Shown: piece after piece, positions 1-5,713 of the stretch
How the letters are laid out: each line of letters starts with the position of its first letter
Position numbering within the stretch: position 1 is the first letter of the stretch
Assembly: GCA_023144585.1 (NCBI GenBank)
Contig: JAGLFI010000064.1
Location: 1 to 6,801 of the forward strand
Direction of reading: 5' to 3'
Length of the DNA: 6,801 nt
Source of the DNA: Desulfobacula sp.
GTDB lineage: Bacteria > Desulfobacterota > Desulfobacteria > Desulfobacterales > Desulfobacteraceae
Translations under genes and position numbers: made by a program
Notes under the pieces: generated by a model
The model's database searches: none
What the model was told of the DNA's origin: nothing
Seen by the model: the letters and a program-made list of their open reading frames with translations, nothing else

Positions 1-911
1 TCGGTACCTGTAACCATAAAACAATAAAAAATGACTACCCTTATTATTATTCCTCATATTTTGCTCCCTCATACCGCTACAAACGCTTAAAAGAGCTGAT
101 GGCTCTACCCGGTAAAAAATCGGTTAATGATCTGTGGATGTATCAAAGGGACAAAAAAAATCTTATGGCCGAAAAAATATCCCCGATCATGGCAAAAACC
201 CTGCTCAAATATGATGACACAAAAATAATGGGTGAATTTCTTTCAACCTGGGATTTTCTGGATGACCCTGATAAAGCAGCACCTGCTATCTTTCAAACCA
301 CCTACAAATTATTTGCTTTGCTGGTTTTTGAAGATGACCTGGGCAATGAAAAAGCCATGATCATGCTCAATAACTGGTATTTCTGGCAGGAAAAACTTGA
401 AAAAATGGTTTTAAATGGTAATTCTCCCTGGTTTGATAATATCAGGACAAAAGATATAACCGAGTCTCTTGAAGACCTGTTTCATCTGGCTGACTTGAGA
501 GCAAAGGCATTTCTTTCTCCAACGCTGGGAGATGATCCGGAGAAATAGCAGTGGGACAAAATTCATACCCTTGAACTTGTCAATCTCATCAGAAGAGAAG
601 GGACAGGCAAAACTTTGCTGGGGTCCGGACCCATGCCCATGGGAGGATCTGGTGAAACTCTTTACAGGGGTTGGTATGATTACGATAAACCCTTTGCCGT
701 CACCCATTGTGCCGCCCTTCGCATGGTTGCAGATCTTTCCGACCAAGAAAAAGTTATGGCCACTCTGCCTGGCGGCGTTACCGGAAGAACATTTCATACC
801 CATCAAAAAGATCAGGTAGACGCTTTTATGTTCGGAGAAAAAATGTACTGGTAGTTCAGTGACAAAGCCATTGACGAATATGAAAAATCAAAGTTAATAC
901 TAAAACCGTAA
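1..911 (+). pseudogene. Penicillin acylase family protein, C-terminal part, with two in-frame TAG codons; 5' end outside the window
   Basis: The frame is open from the left edge (first full codon at 3) and reads DYPYYYSSYFAPSYRYKRL, then GSGPMPMGGSGETL, GWYDYDKPFAVTH, LRMVADLSD and LPGGVTGRTFH. These match the C-terminal beta-subunit region of the Ntn-hydrolase penicillin/acyl-homoserine-lactone acylases, which cleave amide bonds, usually in the periplasm. The catalytic N-terminal Ser and the signal peptide would lie off-window. A TAG at 546-548 interrupts the frame, yet family-like sequence resumes at once (QWDKIHTLEL). A second TAG at 852-854 is followed by FSDKAIDEYEKSKLILKP and TAA at 909-911, which resembles the family's normal tail. 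From memory of the family, both TAGs sit at conserved Trp positions (WxWG and WFS). Apparent substitutions at other conserved sites (QWD for QWG, VNLIRR for VNPIRR) favour a decaying gene. Amber readthrough, for example pyrrolysine, is the alternative. Confidence 0.8.
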
Positions 912-923
912 ATTAGTATTTTT
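896..923 (+). terminator. Possible weak terminator after the acylase gene
   Basis: AATACTAA (896-903) pairs with TTAGTATT (913-920) across a 9-nt loop and runs into TTTTT (919-923). The TAA at 909-911 lies in the loop. The stem is almost all A/T, so it would be weak. It sits between the convergent acylase and chemotaxis-protein remnants and could serve either strand. Confidence 0.35.
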
Positions 924-1206
924 AAACGCCATCAGTTCCATTGCCATACTGGGCATCTTTGGCGAAAACCTTAAAAATGCTGATCATGTCCTCTAATTTT
1001 GAGGACAAACCGGACAGAGCCATGGCACTCTGCTTCATTTGTGTACTTTTTTGAGACATATCTTCCGTCACTGAATTAACCCCTGAGATATCTTTTACAA
1101 TTGCCGATGGCACCTGGGAACTCTGGGCGACATTTTCATTGGCCTCACCAATCCCTGTTGATGCCTGCTCTATATTTTGTGCTACTTCTGTTGCACTTGC
1201 GGATTC
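922..1206 (-). pseudogene. Methyl-accepting chemotaxis protein, C-terminal remnant
   Basis: Read on the minus strand from 1206, the frame gives ESASATEVAQNIEQASTGIG, EANENVAQSS, then VKDISGVNSVTEDMSQKSTQ and LSSKLEDMISIFKV, ending in TAA at 922-924. This is the end of a chemotaxis-receptor signalling domain: the coiled-coil C-terminal helix followed by the ALSGLSSKLEDMISIFKV-type tail common in delta-proteobacterial receptors. The ligand-binding domain, membrane segments and the conserved hairpin tip that contacts CheA/CheW are all absent. Similarity stops near 1206. A short further patch (LSPIAST) appears in another frame up to about 1229, preceded by a stop, which hints at a frameshift plus a deletion. 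The GTG at 1111-1113 lies inside the domain and is not a real start. It is most likely a non-functional relic, convergent with the acylase relic. Confidence 0.8.
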
Positions 1207-1253
1207 AAGGTAGATGCAATAGGGGAAAGTACCTATTTAATGAGAATTGACTG

Positions 1254-1265
1254 ACAATATATTGT
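1254..1265. promoter_or_regulatory. 12-bp perfect palindrome, possible operator
   Basis: ACAATATATTGT is a perfect palindrome in the spacer between the chemotaxis relic and the leader peptide, about 95 nt upstream of the leader ATG. It directly follows a TTGACT at 1247-1252. The position would suit a regulator site for the DAHP synthase operon, but an AT-rich palindrome of this size can arise by chance. It does not match the TyrR-type consensus I know. Confidence 0.2.
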
Positions 1266-1308
1266 AGTGAAATGTTGTGCGGAAAACTTGCAGAATCCGT
1301 TAATTTCC

Positions 1309-1337
1309 TTGACTTGAAAAAAAATATATGGTTTACC
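1309..1337 (+). promoter_or_regulatory. Candidate sigma70-type promoter of the aroF operon
   Basis: TTGACT (1309-1314, five of six to the -35 consensus) is followed after 17 nt of A/T-rich spacer by TTTACC (1332-1337), a poor -10. TATATG at 1325-1330 is a better -10 but lacks a spaced -35. If 1332-1337 is used, transcription would begin near 1344, leaving only about 16 nt before the leader ATG, just enough for its ribosome site at 1346-1353. Other TTGACT-like options lie at 1247-1252. Confidence 0.35.
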
Positions 1338-1359
1338 TAATTTTCAAAGGGAGAAACAG

Positions 1360-1437
1360 ATGAATTTTTGCTTAACAGACAGATTTTATTTTTATTTTGG
1401 GTATTATTTTTATACCAGTCTGCCTGTTTTGCGATAG
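1360..1437 (+). CDS. Phe/Tyr-rich leader peptide of the DAHP synthase attenuator
   Basis: This 25-codon ORF starts at ATG 1360 behind a good ribosome site (AAAGGGAG, 1346-1353, 6 nt spacing) and ends with TAG 1435-1437. Residues 9-18 read FYFYFGYYFY, so nine of ten consecutive codons are Phe or Tyr, all TTT or TAT. With F3, the peptide holds five Phe and five Tyr. It lies immediately upstream of alternative RNA hairpins and the gene for the first enzyme of aromatic amino acid synthesis. This is the layout expected of a cis-acting leader peptide: translation reports Phe-tRNA and Tyr-tRNA charging, and the peptide itself probably has no function. Analogous Phe-rich leaders precede pheA and pheST in E. 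coli. If TAG were read through, the next stop is TAA at 1447-1449, still before the terminator. Confidence 0.85.
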   Translation: MNFCLTDRFYFYFGYYFYTSLPVLR

Positions 1438-1491
1438 AGTTTATTTTAAACAAAAGCCGCAGGCAGCAAAAGCCTGCGGCTTTTTTGTTTT
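1374..1491 (+). promoter_or_regulatory. Transcription attenuator (antiterminator/terminator switch) controlling the DAHP synthase operon
   Basis: Three competing pairings can be read by eye. Segment 1:2 is AACAGACAG (1374-1382) with CTGCCTGTT (1420-1428), one mismatch, with the Phe/Tyr codons in its loop. Segment 2:3, the antiterminator, is CTGCCTG (1420-1426) with CAGGCAG (1460-1466), continued by TTTTG (1427-1431) with CAAAA (1451-1455), leaving GCCG bulged. Segment 3:4 is the terminator at 1452-1484. A ribosome stalled at 1384-1413 for lack of charged Phe- or Tyr-tRNA would block segment 1, free segment 2 and let 2:3 form, so transcription continues. A ribosome that reaches the stop at 1435-1437 covers segment 2 and lets the terminator form. 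The pairings are seen; the mechanism is inferred from known amino acid attenuators. Confidence 0.82.
1452..1491 (+). terminator. Intrinsic terminator of the attenuator
   Basis: A perfect 13-bp stem, AAAAGCCGCAGGC (1452-1464) with GCCTGCGGCTTTT (1472-1484), closes a 7-nt loop (AGCAAAA). It is followed by a T-rich tract that begins at 1481 and is broken only by G1487. It ends 43 nt before the DAHP synthase ATG, so it acts on the leader transcript rather than ending an upstream gene. Its 5' arm (1452-1464) overlaps the 3' half of the antiterminator (1451-1466), so the two folds exclude each other. Confidence 0.92.
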
Positions 1492-1533
1492 AGGCTGCCG
1501 GCTTTTGGATGGAACCTGGGCAAAGGAAAAGTC

Positions 1534-2571
1534 ATGAAACAAACCTATGATGTAAATGTAAAAGAGTTCAAACCCCTTATTTCACCCGCGTCCATTAAGG
1601 AGGAACTTCCGGTAACTGATGATGTTGCCAAAACTATCATTAACGGCCGCCGTGATGTTGAAAACATCTTACAGAAAAAAAATGACCGGCTCCTTGTAAT
1701 TGCAGGCCCATGCTCAATCCATGACACAGATGCTGCCCTTGAATATGCCCGGAAACTGAAGCAATTAAGAGAAGAGGTCAATGAAAAAATTAATTTGATT
1801 ATGAGGGTATATTTTGAAAAACCCAGAACAACGATTGGATGGAAAGGGTTAATCAATGATCCTTTTCTTGATGCTTCCTACAATATTAATGAAGGCTTCA
1901 AAAAAGCCAGATCTCTGTTGATTGAAATCAATCAAATGGGGCTTCCCACGGCTACAGAAATTCTTGACCCCATCATTCCACAGTATATTGCCGGCCTTTT
2001 AACCTGGGTAGCCATTGGGGCAAGGACAACAGAATCCCAGACCCACCGTGAAATGGCCAGTGACCTTTCCATGCCGGTTGGATTTAAGAACAGCACGGAT
2101 GGAAGCCTTGATGCTGCCATCAATGCCATGATGGCGGCAGGCGCACCCCAGCATTTTCTCGGGATTGATCCGCAAGGACACTCTTCAATGGTCGTTACCA
2201 CAGGAAACCCCTTTGGACATATTGTTCTTCGAGGGGGTCCCCACCCGAATTACGATCCGATTTCCCTGGGTAAAGTTCAGGAAAAACTTAAAACAAAAAA
2301 TCTTTTGGATGCGGTAATGATAGATTGTTCCCATGATAATTCGGGACAAAAACACAAAGGTCAGTCTTTTGTATTTAAGAGTGTACTGGATCAACGGATT
2401 GAAGGCAATACCAGCATTATTGGATTAATGCTTGAAAGCAATCTGTTTGAAGGCAACCAAAAATGTAATGAAAATTTCAAGACGTTAAAATATGGCGTTT
2501 CCATCACGGATGAATGCGTCTCATGGGAAACTACAAAAGGCCTGATACGTTGTGCCCATGAAAAATTATAA
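1534..2571 (+). CDS. aroF: 3-deoxy-7-phosphoheptulonate synthase (DAHP synthase), class I alpha (AroF/AroG/AroH family)
   Basis: The 345-aa cytoplasmic enzyme condenses phosphoenolpyruvate with erythrose 4-phosphate to give DAHP, the entry step to chorismate and Phe, Tyr and Trp. Its length is near the 350-356 aa of the E. coli isozymes. Visible motifs are AGPCSIHD with the metal-binding Cys60, RVYFEKPRTTIGWKGL (91-106), GARTTESQTHREMAS (162-176), and DCSHDNS with His267. Glu301 (in LESN) and Asp326 (in SITDEC) complete the metal site, equivalent to E. coli Cys61, His268, Glu302 and Asp326. The LDPIIPQY segment (144-151) resembles AroF/AroH (DPxxPQ) more than AroG (DMITPQ). I therefore use the symbol aroF, but which amino acid inhibits it cannot be fixed from sequence. 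The start at 1534 follows AAGGA at 1523-1527 with 6 nt spacing. It is the first structural gene after the Phe/Tyr attenuator. Confidence 0.96.
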   Translation: MKQTYDVNVKEFKPLISPASIKEELPVTDDVAKTIINGRRDVENILQKKNDRLLVIAGPCSIHDTDAALEYARKLKQLREEVNEKINLIMRVYFEKPRTTIGWKGLINDPFLDASYNINEGFKKARSLLIEINQMGLPTATEILDPIIPQYIAGLLTWVAIGARTTESQTHREMASDLSMPVGFKNSTDGSLDAAINAMMAAGAPQHFLGIDPQGHSSMVVTTGNPFGHIVLRGGPHPNYDPISLGKVQEKLKTKNLLDAVMIDCSHDNSGQKHKGQSFVFKSVLDQRIEGNTSIIGLMLESNLFEGNQKCNENFKTLKYGVSITDECVSWETTKGLIRCAHEKL

Positions 2572-2589
2572 CAGTGGCAGATTATATCA

Positions 2590-3771
2590 ATGAAAATATC
2601 TTCATTTGAAAAAAGAGTGAAAAGAAGAATTGTCGGCAGAGAGCATCGCTTTTTTGCTGTTTGTTCACCCGGATTAAAAAAAATATGTGAAAATGAAATG
2701 CTTGCATCAGGATTTCCTGAAGATAATCTGAGGGTTATCCAGGGAGGTATTGAATTTAAAAGCAAACCTGAAACCTGTATGCAGTTCAATCTTCATTTAA
2801 GGAGTCCTTTAAAAATTTTAATGCGGATCAACCGGTTTAAGGCAACTTCTTTTAGAAAATTTGAAAAAACAATAGATACCGTTGACTGGGACCTCTATCT
2901 GCCGGAAAATGTTAATCTCAAATTTAATGTTACAAGTAAAAAATCAAGGTTATACCATTCCGATGCCATTGCACAGCGGTGTGAAAAAATTATTCTAAAT
3001 CAATTAAGTTTGGGCAGCACTTTTACTTCATCTGCAAAAAATAAATCAAATCAAACGATTTATATCAGGGCTGATCATGATGATTTTACCATCTCTCTGG
3101 ACAGCACAGGAGAGCTTTTATTTAAAAGAGGTATCAAAAAAAAGGTAGCCAAAGCACCTTTAAGAGAAAATATAGCCTTTGCCATGCTTTTTTGGACCCA
3201 ATTTTCTAAAAACGATATATTAATTGATCCCATGTGCGGATCCGGCACGTTTTCCCTTGAAGCCGCCATGATAAAAGCCGATCTGCCGCCAGGATTCCTC
3301 AGATCCTTTGCATTTGAAAACTGGCCGGGATTCAGCCAAAAGACATATGCTTATCTGAAAAAACAGGCCAAAAAAAAAATGCTGCCATTTTTAGAAAAAC
3401 AAATTTTTGCATCTGATATTGATGCAATGGCATTAACTGCACTGGAACAAAATATTTCAAACCATGATTTCAGCCATATCATAGAAGTAAGTAAAAAAGA
3501 CTTTTTTTCCATCAATCCTTCCCTTATATCTCCCCAAAAAAGGGGAGTGGTGATGTTAAATCCGCCTTATGGGAAAAGACTCGGGGAAAAAACCAACACC
3601 CAATCCTTTTACCGTGAAATCGAAAAAAAGCTGGCAGCAGATTTTAAAGGGTGGCGTGTGGGTATCATTCTCCCGTCAAGAGCCTGCAAATCATATCTTG
3701 AGCTAAAACTTGAGTTAAAGCCTGTTTATCACGGGGGCCTCGATATCTTTGCCGGTATCGGTATGGTATGA
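2590..3771 (+). CDS. THUMP-domain class I SAM-dependent RNA methyltransferase (RlmL/YpsC-like, COG0116 type)
   Basis: The 393-aa protein has the architecture of the family that includes the N-terminal half of E. coli RlmL, which makes m2G2445 in 23S rRNA. The N-terminus (HRFFAVCSPGLKKICENE, 19-36) leads into a THUMP RNA-binding region (about 60-170). A linker with KAPLRENIAFAML (188-200) follows, then a Rossmann methyltransferase fold: DPMCGSGTFSLEAA (213-226) is SAM motif I, ASDIDAMAL (274-282) binds the SAM ribose, and NPPYGKRLGE (324-333) is the catalytic NPPY motif for an exocyclic amine. It lacks the RlmK-like second half of E. coli RlmL, as in YpsC. The frame is blocked upstream by the aroF stop, and ATG 2590 is 18 nt after it with no clear ribosome site, so coupling to aroF translation is likely. 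The exact target nucleotide is not provable here. Confidence 0.9.
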   Translation: MKISSFEKRVKRRIVGREHRFFAVCSPGLKKICENEMLASGFPEDNLRVIQGGIEFKSKPETCMQFNLHLRSPLKILMRINRFKATSFRKFEKTIDTVDWDLYLPENVNLKFNVTSKKSRLYHSDAIAQRCEKIILNQLSLGSTFTSSAKNKSNQTIYIRADHDDFTISLDSTGELLFKRGIKKKVAKAPLRENIAFAMLFWTQFSKNDILIDPMCGSGTFSLEAAMIKADLPPGFLRSFAFENWPGFSQKTYAYLKKQAKKKMLPFLEKQIFASDIDAMALTALEQNISNHDFSHIIEVSKKDFFSINPSLISPQKRGVVMLNPPYGKRLGEKTNTQSFYREIEKKLAADFKGWRVGIILPSRACKSYLELKLELKPVYHGGLDIFAGIGMV

Positions 3772-4247
3772 TGAAAAATTTCAAATATATCATTGGCTTG
3801 TCACTTCTATTTTTATTTTTTGCAAGTCATTGCCTGGCAATGGATACTATTGACAATCAAATTTATGCATCACTTTTCAAAAAGCATGTCATTAATAATA
3901 GAGTCCACTATGACGGATTCAAAAAAGATGAAAACCTGTTTGATGAGTATCTGGCTATTTTGAGCCACGCCGATGTCAAATCCCTCTCAGGAGATGACCT
4001 GTTCGCCTTTTATATCAACGTCGATAATGCCTTCACCATAAAACTTATATTGACAAAATATCCGGGCATTAATTCCATTAAAGAGATTGGCGGTTTTTTT
4101 TCCAATCCATGGAGCAAAAAATTTATTCTGCTGCGAGGGAGAACCGTATCTCTTGATCATATCGAGCATGATATCCTTCGACAGGCTGTTACGGAACTAT
4201 ATTTATTAAGATTGAGAGCCAATAAAATCAATAAGTTACAATTTTAA
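3768..4247 (+). CDS. Exported DUF547 protein, C-terminally truncated
   Basis: The start overlaps the methyltransferase stop (ATGA at 3768-3771), implying translational coupling. Residues 1-24 form a signal peptide with charged MMKNFK, hydrophobic YIIGLSLLFLFFAS and a likely cut after CLA, so export to the periplasm is expected. The mature part carries DUF547 landmarks: a YDGFKKDENLFDEYLAIL region (48-65), LFAFYINVDNAFTIKLIL (78-95; the family usually has INAYNA), IGGFFSNPWSKKF (107-119) and SLDHIEHDILR (128-138). Family members then continue for roughly 100 residues with an FALVCAS.GCP-like segment. Here similarity stops at Arg138 (codon 4179-4181) and an unrelated 21-residue tail follows (RQAVTEL to KLQF). 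The end coincides with an inverted repeat at the edge of the replication module, so I infer truncation by rearrangement and probable loss of function. The function of DUF547 is not established. Confidence 0.82.
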   Translation: MMKNFKYIIGLSLLFLFFASHCLAMDTIDNQIYASLFKKHVINNRVHYDGFKKDENLFDEYLAILSHADVKSLSGDDLFAFYINVDNAFTIKLILTKYPGINSIKEIGGFFSNPWSKKFILLRGRTVSLDHIEHDILRQAVTELYLLRLRANKINKLQF

Positions 4248-4284
4248 AAATGGGAAAAATCAACATTCTGTAACAACTTGTCGA
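4178..4284. repeat. 19-bp imperfect inverted repeat bounding a 107-bp segment at the chromosome/element junction
   Basis: Positions 4178-4196 (TCGACAGGCTGTTACGGAA) and 4266-4284 (TTCTGTAACAACTTGTCGA) are inverted copies with 16 of 19 matches. Two of the three differences would be G-U pairs in RNA. The outer ends are TCGACA and TGTCGA. The left arm begins where DUF547 similarity ends. The right arm encodes the last residues of the primase, so the two genes end in RQAVTEL and RQVVTEC from the same codon phase. The spacer is 69 nt and AT-rich. I see no clear target-site duplication. It may be a MITE-like insertion, the end of an integrated element, or a partial inverted copy of the primase 3' end. 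Confidence 0.6.
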
Positions 4285-5327
4285 GCGATCTTTATTCCGG
4301 CCTTTACCCACTGGCGAAGATCTAATCCCTTGAGCATTGCTTCGGTTGGATCTTTTCCAAATTTACCAGGAATTATACACCTGCTTGAATTGGGAAAATG
4401 TTTTTTCCAGAACTGATAGCATTGCTTTCCTCCTGCACCGTCAGTGTCCAAGGCAATTAAAATATACCTGACATGATTACGTAAAAAATCCATCAATATT
4501 GTATCTGGTCGGTTGGTCACAGAACCTAATGCGATTGGTGTTACATCTGCACCCAGCTCTTGATCAAGCAGTATTGCGTCCAAATCACTTTCAACAATAA
4601 TTACATCAGTTCCCACATTTAGTGTATTATAAAAAGGAAGCATTTTAGATCCGGTAACATTTTGATATTTTGAATACTTTCCCGGATCTGGCCGACGGAT
4701 ACGTAAACGAAAGACCTGTCCACCCTGCACGTATGGAATTACAAGTCCACTGGGAAACCATAGCTTTTTAAAATTTCCTGTTTTGTCATCGATTTCATCA
4801 GGTAGCCCCCATTGAGATCTTTCTCGTTTGTAAAAATCTGGTAACAATCCCAGGTGGAATTTTTCAATAGTTTCATCAGTAAGGCACCTCTGAGAATGTA
4901 ACCATGATCTACATCGCTGACCAATTTTACTAAAAAGAGTTTCCTGGGCAAACTTTATCAGCAGCGATGCTCTCTCTTGCCAGATATCAGGAGGGGGACT
5001 GATTTTTTTTGGTTGCCATTTTCTTTTTTGTCTGTTGATATCAGGTCTATACAGCCCTCCATTGTTATTGATTTTATGATCATTTCCTGAGTACCTGCAT
5101 GCCTCATGAAAAGTCATACCCATAAAATCAATCAGGTATTGAAGGAGGTCGCCTTTTTTATCGCACTGCCGACACCAGTATCTGCCATTATCTTCCTGAT
5201 TGGGCCATACACGAAATCGGTCACGGCCGCCACAGGAAGGACAGGGACAGGCATACTCACCGCCATTGGTTGAAGATACCTTTTTCAAGGGTATTCCATC
5301 CGATTGAAGTTGATCATATATATTCAT
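4260..5327 (-). CDS. Phage/plasmid-type DNA primase with zinc-ribbon and TOPRIM domains
   Basis: The 355-aa protein shows a primase layout. An N-terminal zinc ribbon has Cys29 and Cys32 in CPSCGGRDRFRVW and Cys52 and Cys55 in YWCRQC, followed by KKGDLLQYLIDFMGMTFHEA, the CHC2/P4-type zinc-binding signature. A basic linker (97-112) leads to a primase core segment (CLTDETIEKFHLGLLPD, 148-164). The TOPRIM domain has the acidic triad Glu246 (IIVESDLDA) and Asp294/Asp296 (IALDTDGAGG). Such enzymes make RNA primers in mobile-element replication, often fused to or paired with a helicase; here no helicase domain is present and one lies upstream on the same strand. The ATG at 5325-5327 is preceded by AAAGGAG (complement of 5336-5342) at 8 nt. 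The gene converges on the truncated DUF547 gene, 12 nt apart, and its last seven codons lie in the inverted repeat. Confidence 0.9.
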   Translation of the reverse strand: MNIYDQLQSDGIPLKKVSSTNGGEYACPCPSCGGRDRFRVWPNQEDNGRYWCRQCDKKGDLLQYLIDFMGMTFHEACRYSGNDHKINNNGGLYRPDINRQKRKWQPKKISPPPDIWQERASLLIKFAQETLFSKIGQRCRSWLHSQRCLTDETIEKFHLGLLPDFYKRERSQWGLPDEIDDKTGNFKKLWFPSGLVIPYVQGGQVFRLRIRRPDPGKYSKYQNVTGSKMLPFYNTLNVGTDVIIVESDLDAILLDQELGADVTPIALGSVTNRPDTILMDFLRNHVRYILIALDTDGAGGKQCYQFWKKHFPNSSRCIIPGKFGKDPTEAMLKGLDLRQWVKAGIKIARQVVTEC

Positions 5328-5349
5328 CTTTCAGTCTCCTTTTTCAAGA

Positions 5350-5427
5350 CCCCCCTAATCCCCTTCCAGTTTAATTGTCTGGATGCCTTGGTAATCAATG
5401 CTTTTGATGATGAAGGGGATTAGGGGG
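5350..5427. repeat. Inverted repeat of CCCCCTAATCCCCTT / AAGGGGATTAGGGGG
   Basis: CCCCCTAATCCCCTT at 5351-5365 (preceded by one more C) and AAGGGGATTAGGGGG at 5413-5427 are perfect 15-bp inverted copies separated by 47 nt. They could form a long-spacer hairpin or be paired binding sites. The left arm starts only 8 nt beyond the primase ribosome site, so a hairpin in the minus-strand transcript could affect primase expression. G/C-rich GGGGATTAGGGGG-like words also occur as dispersed repeats in some environmental bacterial genomes, as I recall, so element specificity is uncertain. Confidence 0.7.
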
Positions 5428-5448
5428 ATGTTTATCCTTACTCAAAAA

Positions 5449-5469
5449 TAGTAGTAGTAGTAGTAGTAG
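5449..5469 (+). repeat. (TAG)7 trinucleotide microsatellite
   Basis: Seven uninterrupted TAG units (CTA on the minus strand), about 120 nt upstream of the primase start. Such tracts can change length by slippage. The tract is non-coding in all plausible frames here. If it lies between the primase promoter and gene, length change could alter expression, but no promoter is clear. Confidence 0.9.
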
Positions 5470-5672
5470 AGATATTAATCTTTTGCTTTTTTGAAATGTT
5501 TCTTATTTATTCCCTAATTTTCTCATTTTCTATTCTGTATTGAACTTGGTCTGAGTAGTTGAAATAATCAGACGTTTTTTTATTCGTCGTTTTGTTCCCC
5601 GTATCACCCGTCCCCCCTTAAATTTTCCAAAGTCCTTCTCCCTATTGGGTTCTCCCAAATGATAATGGTAAC

Positions 5673-5694
5673 GGGGATTAAGGGTGATGATTTA
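5673..5694 (+). repeat. Second direct copy of the GGGGATTA-type repeat
   Basis: GGGGATTAAGGGTGATG (5673-5689) followed by ATTTA parallels GGGGATTAGGGGGATG (5415-5430) followed by TTTA. It is the same word order with one- to two-base insertions, 258 nt apart in the same orientation. A looser opposite-strand relative lies at 5597-5620 (CCCCGTATCACCCG then TCCCCCCTTA), sharing ATCACCC/GGGTGAT and CCCTTAA/TTAAGGG with this copy. The spacing and degeneracy fit binding-site iterons but do not prove them. Confidence 0.5.
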
Positions 5695-5713
5695 GAAAGC
5701 TTTTTCATTCGAA

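Noticed and set aside
411..819. ORFs at 411-806 (minus) and 532-819 (plus, other frame) overlapping the acylase remnant
   Set aside because: They are shadows. The acylase frame (third frame) carries family motifs across the whole stretch, while these translations show no domain-like pattern.
1111..1113. GTG as the start of a 63-aa minus-strand protein
   Set aside because: Chemotaxis-receptor similarity continues upstream in the same frame to about 1206, so this GTG is an internal Val codon.
1487..1510. A second terminator using GGCTGCCGGCTTTT after the attenuator terminator
   Set aside because: CGGCTTTT (1499-1506) could pair with 1452-1459, but the stem is short, would compete with a far stronger 13-bp stem, and has no T-run after it.
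1545..2394. Minus-strand ORFs inside the DAHP synthase gene
   Set aside because: They lie wholly within a strongly supported plus-strand gene and have no ribosome sites or recognisable motifs.
2391..2789. 132-aa minus-strand ORF across the aroF/methyltransferase boundary
   Set aside because: It is antisense to two well-supported genes and its translation shows no recognisable domain.
4739..4951. 70-aa minus-strand ORF inside the primase region
   Set aside because: It is an alternative frame of the primase gene, whose zinc-ribbon and TOPRIM motifs fix the true frame.
5449..5469. CRISPR-like or coding interpretation of the TAG repeat
   Set aside because: It is a simple trinucleotide tract with no spacers and no open frame that would use it.
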